Positions 54,771 to 64,000 of a DNA stretch of 64,000 nucleotides are shown piece by piece. Both the position numbers and the translations under genes were made by a program. The notes under the pieces are model-generated. The model was not told where the DNA came from. It made no database searches and saw only the letters and a list, made by a program, of their open reading frames with translations. This DNA comes from Malurus cyaneus samueli (Eukaryota > Chordata > Aves > Passeriformes > Maluridae): contig CM019220.1 of the NCBI GenBank assembly GCA_009741485.1, positions 31,502,185 through 31,566,184 of the forward strand. Direction: 5' to 3'. The number at the start of each line of letters is the position of its first letter. The stretch's first letter is position 1.

Positions 54771-57700
54771 GATCATGCTTGGTGTATTTCTACAATGCCA
54801 CTCCCATGCTGAGACAAGCAAACACCATAATCATACAGGCAGAAGAACACATCAAGAACAAAAAGAACAGAAAACATGCTGGTTTTTCAATTACATACTG
54901 TATGACACTGCTTTGTTCACTACAAAGATTTATAAATGCTACAGTCCTGGGTTCAAACTGACCATCTGCCTGAACTCAAAGCAACTGAGAAAATGCTTCT
55001 TGAATAAATTCTGAATTTGGGGATCCTTCTCCACACAGAAATCAAAATGAGCATATTTTCTTGAATAAGGTAGGACTCTAATCCCTACACTAGATTCAAA
55101 TGTGCTAGAAACCTTGTCAGAATTCACTGTCAGCTGCAAAACCTGCCTATGAAGCCTGGTGATGGTTAACCATAATTCCCTCATTTGCTTCACCACTCTG
55201 CACTCACCCTTTTTCAGCACTGAAGAGCTTTATTCTCCTCTAGAGCTGCCGTACACCTTTGCTAGCAGGACAGATGGGCCCCTCCCAGTAAAACTCAGCT
55301 ACTTACTCAGCACCATCATCAGGAACTGATTTGGCCTGAGACAAAGGGATTAACTCAATAGCTCTTTATTAACTCAATAGCTTCCTTTTAAGCCTGTATT
55401 CTCCTAGTTCAGATATTCTCCTAGAAGATTTATGAAAAATAAAAGTAAAATAAATAAAAACACAACAAAATAATAAAATCAGATAAAGCTGGCACGAGGC
55501 ATCCTTTTCTCTACAGACAAAAATGAGAGAAAAGCTTCATCTTTCTGCCCAGGTGTCCTTTTCTTGTTATTCCTGCTGGAATATTTCCAAGAATTTCTAC
55601 TCATCAAGTTTTCTGCACTCCATACAGTGGAATTTCTATCAGAAGGTATTTCACTGATCAGTAGGATTTTTCTCCGTTAGCTAACATTCTGTCAGATTCA
55701 AGTTAAGCTAACACATTTGGATGCCTCCTATTCAATCGTACAGATAAAAAGGAATGTAAAAGCTGTCACAGTGTTCAAGAGCCAAGAAAAATCAGTTCTT
55801 TAGGATCTCTATTTTTCTCCACTGATTAATAAGTAGAGCCTTTTCACTTACATGATCATGGCTATATCCTAAGTCTTAAGGATGATTTAGTTCATTAATT
55901 AAACACCTTGTATCATGTAGTGGAAATTTAATTTTATTCCAGTAGCTCATTAAATTCAGTATTTCAAAAATATGCAACTACCATCATATGACATAACTGC
56001 ACAGTTCTGAGCATCAACAGCAGAAAGTGATGAGATCCTTCAGTTAAAATACAGTCATAGTTGTTCGATATTGCTTCCTAGAATGCCTGAGTGCTCATTA
56101 CATCTGCATGCTTTATTTAAATAATTACTTGTGCAGCTGGATAATACAAACAAAGTCCAGGGATGGCTATCTGGGAAGAAAATAGTGATCCTTCCAAACC
56201 TAGAGAATTTGTCATCTAATGAAAACCAAATAAGAGACGTCGTAAACAAAACCAAATCATTACACTTCTGGACCATTTTTCTTTTTAATTACAAGGATAC
56301 TGAGGATATAGAAGAAAGGTAAAAAGAGGAAGAAGATGTCTCTTTTTTCACCCCAGTTCTTTTATATTACATATTTGACAGTAAATTTATATTCACTATT
56401 TTTCCCCTCAACCTCCAGTTCTGGATATTACTTTTATTTGGGGAGCTCTTGAATGATACTAAAAATTATTGGAAGCTACCATCATAACTGACACAGGACT
56501 TAGATACAGCTGAAATACTTAAATGCTCTTTAATATCTCTCTTTTAAAATGGAATAAAATTAAAAGTTGCTTTAATTCAGCTTTAAATTAATTGGATAGT
56601 AACTGTCTTGAAATATAAATTGTTCTTTCCAGAAGCACAAAGAGAAGTTAAATTCAGAAACATTCTTTTTCTGCGGATCTGCTTACTTCCTCCTTCAACA
56701 AAGCCCCCCAGACACTCATAATAAGACAATTACTGGGTACGCTTAGAAGTGGCTTAGCCTGAAGCAATGATGGTGAAAGAACTGAATAAACTTGTCAGGT
56801 TCCAGAAACAAACCTATATGTGCATGATGTTTTACCCAGATTTCCTTTTTAATCAAGAAAACCACCAAGAAGGTCAAGTCAAGCATCTTGAAAGACACAG
56901 CATTTTGCAGATCTTCTCCCAAGAGAGCTGTTTTGACTTTTCTATTCAAATTATCTCCACAGGAGTGCCAGACTAAACAACGCTAGGTTGGCTGTGCCAG
57001 GTAGCTGGCCTCCTTAGGGAAGAGACAGAGGTCCTCCAAAAAATAATTCACAGGACCAAAACCAATCCCTCTCTTGATCTGTGGAGGAAGCTGCTGTAAT
57101 TTGAGATTGAGCAAAAGAGGACAGAATTTTGTCTACATGTTGTTTTCCCTTTCTGCCCTGCTCCGAGGCACACAAAGAGTAAACTGTGCTCAGAAAACTC
57201 TTCCTTGAGTCTGCTAACTCATCCTCTGAAGTCACTGCTGGGAAATCACAACTAGCCATTTCTAGAAACTAGACTCAGATGTTTTAAGGTAAATATAAAA
57301 ATTACTGCACTGAAATTTGACAGGGACGTTGCCATACAGGACAGGGAGGAGAAATGGAAAGAACATGCGTGTGCATCTCCAGTCTGCTCTGGACTCAAAC
57401 CTGGTGACTCAGCTCAGATGTTAAACATCAGCTCAGATTACAAAACCACCACATAATTTACACTGGCTGAAAATCCACCCTAAGGGAAAAAAACCATATA
57501 GTTCAGCATAAATATATACTTTAAGAAAACAATCATGCAATACTTTATTTGGACAGAGAATAATTCGGCTCAGTTAATTTAGAGTGTAACAGAATATCTA
57601 CTTTAGACCCTTTCAATGGATTTTCATACAGCTCCTTTGTAGAATCCTACAGTCACAGCAGTCTGAGAGGGTACTTACTGACACACTTCATTGTCAATGA

Positions 57701-58642
57701 AGAAAAATGTCCCATGTCCCTGCAATGCTGTCCCCAAAGCTCAGGTGGAGTAAGAAAGCATTTCAAGCTTTCAGCCACATGAACTATGGAGTTGAACACT
57801 GAGAGCCTGGATAACCTGTCTGAAATTGTACTGAAGGGATTACAGAGGGCTCATATGATCCCTTCTGCTGCAGCTGTGACATCCATCTGCTCTGCAGATG
57901 TATCTTAGCACTGCTCTGCAGACATACAGGAAGATGGTCATTGCCTAAAACTCATCCCTTTCACTCAACTACCAATACAAGAACTGCACATAAATATAAG
58001 TTAAACATACCAAATAGGCTCCTATCCTCTAGACTACTCACACAAGACACAAAGCTTGTCTGGAAATTGTAGAGAAATTGCGAGCAGGCCATCCTCCATC
58101 AGTATTATATGCCCTCCTTAACCTCCTCCTGGTGTGGCAACTACTGTAACCAGTTCATTTCTTTCAGTCATCTTACTGTAGCATTACACCTCAGAATGAA
58201 GTTCACAGCTGAGGCAGAGACTCGAGGTACAGCCAAGTAGCCATTAAACCCTGCAAATTGTGAACTATGGCCTTGGACAATTCACAATGCACTGGTACTC
58301 TACATAGACTTTAAAACCAGAATCCCTGCTCCCAGGGTTTGATCTTAAGTGTCCATGACACAACTATATCTGCTGCTAGCTGCTCTTGATTGGCTGTCTT
58401 CAAGAATTTTCCTTCAAGTACTAATGCAGCCAATCTCAGTTTAGACTTTTGATGACAGGTCACACAATCCATCTAAAATACAGCCCCCTTCAAATGTCTA
58501 CATTAGAAAGACAGACTATAATCCCTGTGAAAAGCTATGTCATCACAGGACAGAAAAATGAGGATTTAAATTATTCTGTGAATAAACTGTAATATATGCT
58601 CATACTTACCTATATGAAAGCCTTCAGGAACATATTAATGAC

Positions 58643-58672
58643 AAAAACAAACAAACAAACAAACAAACAAAC
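58643..58672 (+). repeat. (AAAC)n microsatellite
   Basis: About seven tandem AAAC units, seen as (GTTT)n on the transcribed strand of HECW2. It lies about 30 nt upstream, in transcript sense, of an AG/GTAAGT site. Confidence 0.95.
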
Positions 58673-61600
58673 ATTCAACTCTCTCGAAATTCCTCCTGTC
58701 TTTAGTACTTCCAGAACATCAGCAATAAGAGCCCAGAAGTACCCCCATTTATAATTTTTCTCCCAAGGCTTTTTCACAAGGGACAGTAGAAACAAAAATA
58801 CAGAAAAGAAAAACTTTGCCTTTGCCTGTTCAGGAAAGGAAATAAAATCATAACCAGAAGAAAGAGTACAAGACCAAAAAGCTTGACAAATAGAAAAGAT
58901 GTGGTCCTTTGAAAAAAGAAAGGAAATCTGCCAGGCCAAAAAAGCCACAATTCAAAAAGCCATTTATAAAACAATGCACCTGACAGAAGAAGTAGTACAA
59001 TTATGTACTGCTTACTATCAGAGTAGTTCTGCAGTTTCATTCCAAGTCTCTACAACTTGTAACAAAGCAGGAACTATTCAATGAGTGTCACATCCATGAA
59101 TGACAACTGTATTTTAGTGATACTTAACAGAGCCTGCTTTAAGCATTTATTTGGCAGTTACTAAAAGCTGGTGTATGTATATTTACACATGCAATAACCA
59201 TGTATATAAATTTATTTTAATTCTATCTTTAACTGGAAATCCATTCTATGATGATGGAAATCCTTAAAATATACAATGAATATGAATGAATATTCACTGT
59301 TCCATCATCCAAGTCCACATCCAATACAATCATTCCCATTTTCAAGCTTGTACGAGCTCAAATTTCTACCACACAAAATTGATCTCACCCAGTGAAATGG
59401 CAGCAAAACATCACAGACCAGGTACATCTCTCACAATGAGAGATTCCCCCATCACCAGGGAACACAGGAATGCTGTTTCTCTCAAAGCAGCACATGCTTC
59501 AATTCATTATGGCATTTATTCAGTTTTGTCACAAAGGGGTACTATCACCTTGAAAAAAAAAGGCATTTCTTTGTGCAAAATGTGTATCAACCGACTGCAA
59601 ATTCAAGAATTCTGTAACGGAAACATATTGGTAGGCTAAAAGCAGAATAAAAAGAGAGTGCCCACCAGTCCATAGCTAAGCAATTTTCCTGATTCTCCAT
59701 ACTTTTAAAGTTCCAGCCTAGTAAAACTAATAAAATGTAGGGGTGGGAGATGTTTAAAAAAGACTCAATTGGTCTCCTTGAAGAACAAAGTAAAATTAAA
59801 AACAAAACCAACCCAAAGCTTTGTGTACCTAAGTCTTATAAACTGCAGATACAATCAGTAGATCAGGAAAACAGGAAATAATTATTTTTAAGAACTGACA
59901 AATTTTGCTGGACTGAATTTAACTGTCCGTCAGTATAAATGCAAATTTCTGCCCTTCTTCCCTTTTTACCCTTTTGATATTTCAATTTAGGTCATTTTGC
60001 CAGTTATAATCTCCCCTCCCAAAAAAAAACCAAAAAGTCTGCATTTCATAAAGATTCGAGGAGACTCTGTCTGAAATAAAACATCAGAATATTTCTGCTT
60101 CCCTGCAGTTTAATGAAGCATTTTGAATGAATGACACTAAACTAAGCAAACATCTACTAAAGGTATCCCTGACACCAAGGGAGAAGAACTGATGGACAGG
60201 CCAGCTCAAAGGAAATGTTTTTTGATTGCTGGCTTTCCAAAGCATGTCCTTAAAGAGGAGGTGCCATTACCAAAAACATCTCAATACTGTGTATTAAGTT
60301 AGAAATACTGCAGAGAATCAAATAGCTGTGAATGCAATCTTTGCAGAAACTATAAAGATTGAAAGCCCTAAAGATTTCCTTCTCCAGCAAACACCTGCTC
60401 TTCATTCTTCAAATCATTTCCTAATAAACCACAGAAAAGGAGTCCAGAATAAGAAAAACACAAAGTGTTTGTCTGTATTAAACTTCTATGCTGATCTTCA
60501 GCCTAAACAAATCCTGGCAGAAAGTCAGCAGGGCTGTATTAGAAGGTGCTAATGACACCATCCCATCTACTTACAGGATACTTTTAATACTCAACACACT
60601 GGCTCTAAAATAAAACAGTTCTGTTCCTTAACAGCAACAGTTTTGTCTTTTACAAACCAGTAAATTTCAACATGCAAACATTTCCCAGTCTAATAACTTG
60701 TTTCAAAGAATGAAGATTGCAATCTTATGTCCTACTTCAGATTTTCCTCCGAAGTACGTTTTAGGTCAGAACTCCATGCTAGAAGACTATGTCAGAATTC
60801 CTGTGTACCAAGTGCTTTACTATTTTTTTTTTTTTAAACTTAAAATAATTTTAAGGAAACATTTTAGCTGGATAATTCAAGAAACATAATACCTCACCAT
60901 TTCAGTAAAAAGAAGTTCTGTTGGTATCTAGTTACTCTGTTCTGGATAGATTTTTTTACACAACTGTGAGTCAGATTAATGAATTTATACCAAGAGGTTA
61001 TTAAGAGAGGTTTGTTAAGGTGCAGCAAGACATCAGCAGGACACTTAGACATATTCCATGCCATAGAAATTCCCTGTCTCCTTAAAGCTAAAACGCTTCA
61101 GGGTAATCACTGAAGCAGTCAGAGGTGAGGAGCTGCCAGGAAACACAGGCTGTGCCAGGGGACAGCCTCAGAGCACACAGACATACACTAAATTTCAACC
61201 AGAAAGAAAGAGGGGAACAGATGGAAAAAAAAAATCCCCTATTTAACCGTTTGTTGATTTAGAGTTTGCAATCCATAATAACACTCAAGAGTAGAGAAAA
61301 CTAGTTAGGAGTCCTAAAGGAGCACCACTTTGACAACAAAGACACTCCTTTGTAGGGGGGTAAGTGGCACACACCAGCACTGCCTGTAAGTGTGTCCCAC
61401 TCCACACTTGGCTGTGTCTGGGCTGTGCTCTGCAGATCAGAAAATTGTGCCAGAGCACAGAGCACTGAGGAGTTAGAGATACCAAAGCTATCACCAGCCG
61501 TGCCTCCTCTCCTTGCAAGCACATATTACAATTCATTAGTTCAGTGAGCACATGCTGTAATTTTTTCCTCCTTGCAGGATTATTATTGCATTTGCTGCTT

Positions 61601-63263
61601 TCTTTGCTTTCTGCAGTAAATGAAGCAGAAATCCTTCCGAACCTAAATGAACAATTAATGAAAAGACAACAATACAAAGTGGGCTATATAAAGATGAGGC
61701 TTATTATGAATTAATACTTTTACTATTAAATATGCATGAGTTTTTAACAAGAAGAGCTAAAAATAGACACATGTATCAGAGGATTTCTCCAGGCTGTACA
61801 ATTTTCATTCATCTTCATCCTCTGAAGAAATGGACCATTGCTGAAAGGTCTCTCCCTGCACATTTTTACATGGCTGTCACTGGCCCTAATCCATCAATCC
61901 ACAAAACTCCCCAGCCTCTGGGTTCTTGGCATAAAGGATTCTGAAGACCTCCACCCTCTGCCATAAGCTTGAAGGACTGTGCAGCAAAGTCTGCTCATCC
62001 ATCTCCCAACAGGCACAGGGACTCTCAGCAGCCCTATTTGCAATTTGTGTGTTTAGAAAGAATCCATTTGTAAGAAGACTCCTGCATACAGCAGCAGAGG
62101 TACCCACTAGACTTTAAAAAAACCCCAAAACTACTTAAATCTTTATCTTTTCATCTTAATATTTCACTTTGCTCCCCCACCAAGAATGGAAAACTTAAAC
62201 TAAGCCAAATGCCTCAAATTTTCTGACTGGATTTTAACATTCATTTTTAACATCAAGTCATGTTACAAGTACAAATGAACAAAGGACTTTAATAAAGAAC
62301 ACACCACATCCAGGAACACACCACAATTCTATATAAATCCATCCCAGGGCGTAGGTGCTACAGCCCAAGGAAACGGAAGAAGATTGAAATCAGTGTTTAT
62401 AAATGCAGCCAAGAAATCCCAGCACACATACCACCAAATATATAAACAGAAGTTCAGACAATCTCATCTGGAGGCCTAAATTTCCTACACTTATTTATGT
62501 TGGAGAATTCTTTTTTTAAGGACATTTTGTGTTGTGTGTTCATGATTTTAAAATTACCTTGGTGTACTTAAACCAAAGGACTCACTTTGATTGAGTTGAG
62601 TAAGGAGTACCTAATTCTGTGTGACAAATGGGAAACAAAGAAAACACAGCATACTGCATCCCATTACCATCTTCCATTACTCTGAAATCTGTAATTTAAA
62701 AATAATTCTTATTTGATTTTGAATGTAATTTATCTCTCAGTGTGCAACTATAAAACGTCATTTAATCCACATCAGATATATTCCTAATTAAAAAGCAAAA
62801 TCAAACCACATTACAGCAGAGGTAATTTTCAGCTTTTTATGGACGAAGTTTTAAATCACATATCTATTACCAATTTATTATTTTGGTGGGGGCAGTACAA
62901 AAGGTGCAATAACAGGGTAGCGATTTTCAGTAAAATGTCCTTGGCTTGCTCTTTATAAAGACAATTTAGAATTTGAGCTTTGCACAGACATACAGCAACT
63001 TGAAAATAATAATTCAGAGTAAAATTCACAGGATTTACTGGAAATCCAGAATACTATAAGTAAAGCATTTTTCTTCTCCCCTTCCTCAGAGTCAGTCTTG
63101 TACACAGAGATTTACCTTTACTTTTCTTATGACACATTAATAATGATCTGAGACAGATTTTTTCAGATTTTTCAGAAAGAATCAGTTTCTGGAAAACAGT
63201 CTTTTACCACAGAACCAGAACAAAAAAGAAACGGACATCTTTTGTTGGTTTTGGTGTTCTTAC

Positions 63264-63341
63264 CAATCACAAATGCATTCTGGGCTTCAAACATAATGTT
63301 CTCCCTCACCGGCCAACCAGGATCCCATTGCTCAATATTGC
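63264..63341 (-). other. Candidate 78-nt upstream exon
   Basis: On the minus strand AAATTTTCACAG precedes 78 nt that end in GTGATTG/GTAAGA. One frame is open throughout and reads through EQWDPGWPVRENIMFEAQNA, with a composition that looks protein-like; I do not recognise it. The exon is richer in GC than its surroundings. Lying upstream of the HECW2 start codon, it would be a leader exon with a short upstream open frame (ATG GGA TCC). The pyrimidine tract is weak. Confidence 0.3.
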
Positions 63342-64000
63342 CTGTGAAAATTTCCCAGCTTGCTATCCAAAAAACAGTGCAAAAAAAAATCCTTTGTAGG
63401 GAAAAAAAAAAGACTGAAAATAGCTACATACAACATGATCAAAACCCAACATAAACAAGAAAACAAACAAAAAGGGGGGAGGGGAAAAATAAAAAATGAA
63501 TTCTACTGGTTGGTTGGTTTTCCCCTCATTAATGGAAATGTCTCTGCATTGTCCTGCATTTGGAAGTTGACTTCACAGGGTGACTTTCCCAAAAAACAAG
63601 ATGCAATGCAGCTTTCTGGTTAGATAATGTCACTGTGTCTGTGTCAGCCCTCCACTTGTGCCAAATTACCACTGCCAACCTCTATTGTAGGTTATTACTA
63701 AGCAGAATTAAAGAGAAAACACTCAAAACAAATACCTACATACTGACTGGACTTGATAGTTTGCCAAATTCACAATGTCATTATTTGGAAAGAGATAAAC
63801 AAAGTCTCCTATCAGCACTGCTGGCTAGCTGGTGGATTTCCATGTAATTTGAGACTGCTTTGATTTTTTAAAATCATTTGCATAGTAAATTATATGACCA
63901 TACAATTACAGACAAATTAATGTTTATTACCACTACATTATTTTATCCCTGTGATGCAAGTACAGTGGCTCAGTAATAAAAAACATAAGGTTTACCCTTT

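Larger units (their letters stand above)
50007..64000 (-). other. HECW2: Intron 1 (5'UTR intron) of HECW2, 3' part
   Basis: This is the region upstream of the exon 2 acceptor. It should be the end of the leader intron unless an alternative first exon lies inside it. It holds the CpG-dense stretch and minisatellite at 53.4-54.26 kb, a CR1 at 54.41-54.77 kb, an (AAAC)n tract at 58.64 kb and a candidate exon at 63.26 kb. From 50.0 to 53.3 kb and from 54.8 to 58.6 kb I see nothing notable. Confidence 0.75.

Overview
This is vertebrate nuclear DNA, most likely from a bird. The evidence is a CR1 LINE tail at about 15.87-16.52 kb that ends in the tandem octamers ATTCTGTG/ATTCTATG, and a second CR1 at 54.41-54.77 kb in the opposite orientation. 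Interspersed repeats are otherwise sparse, there are long AT-rich introns, and one spliced gene with canonical GT-AG introns crosses the window. There is no bacterial-type gene, tRNA, rRNA, CRISPR array or recognisable virus.

The gene is HECW2 (NEDL2), a HECT-type E3 ubiquitin ligase, on the minus strand. The first coding exon and the next six coding exons lie here in order, from 50,006 down to 391. Joined across their splice phases they give about 328 uninterrupted N-terminal residues. These cover the start methionine, a conserved Ser/Asp-rich N-terminal segment, the HECW N-terminal domain and the whole C2 domain. The large acidic middle region, the WW domains and the HECT domain lie beyond the left edge. 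Exons are numbered 2-8 on the assumption of one upstream non-coding exon 1, which would lie beyond the right edge.

Layout: 1-390 intron; 391-491 exon 8; 2038-2180 exon 7; 4641-4810 exon 6; 6596-6671 exon 5; 10512-10606 exon 4; 21975-22082 exon 3; then an intron of about 27.6 kb; 49666-50006 exon 2, with the start codon and 49 nt of 5'UTR; and 50007-64000 the 3' part of the first, 5'UTR intron. Almost everything else is intron. The introns hold three CR1 copies (one old and doubtful), simple repeats, and a 46-bp minisatellite of about 14 units at 53.49-54.26 kb.

I found no new gene system. The items worth a second look are possible regulatory or RNA-processing elements of HECW2. They are: a 24-nt microexon-like unit about 80 nt downstream of exon 2, with an in-frame stop; a CpG-dense stretch followed by a splice donor, next to the minisatellite, that could be an alternative first exon; a 78-nt candidate upstream exon near the right edge; a 66-nt candidate exon next to a CpG-enriched stretch in the long intron; and one AG/GTAAGT recursive-splice-like site. 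All were read by eye and none is supported by transcript data here.
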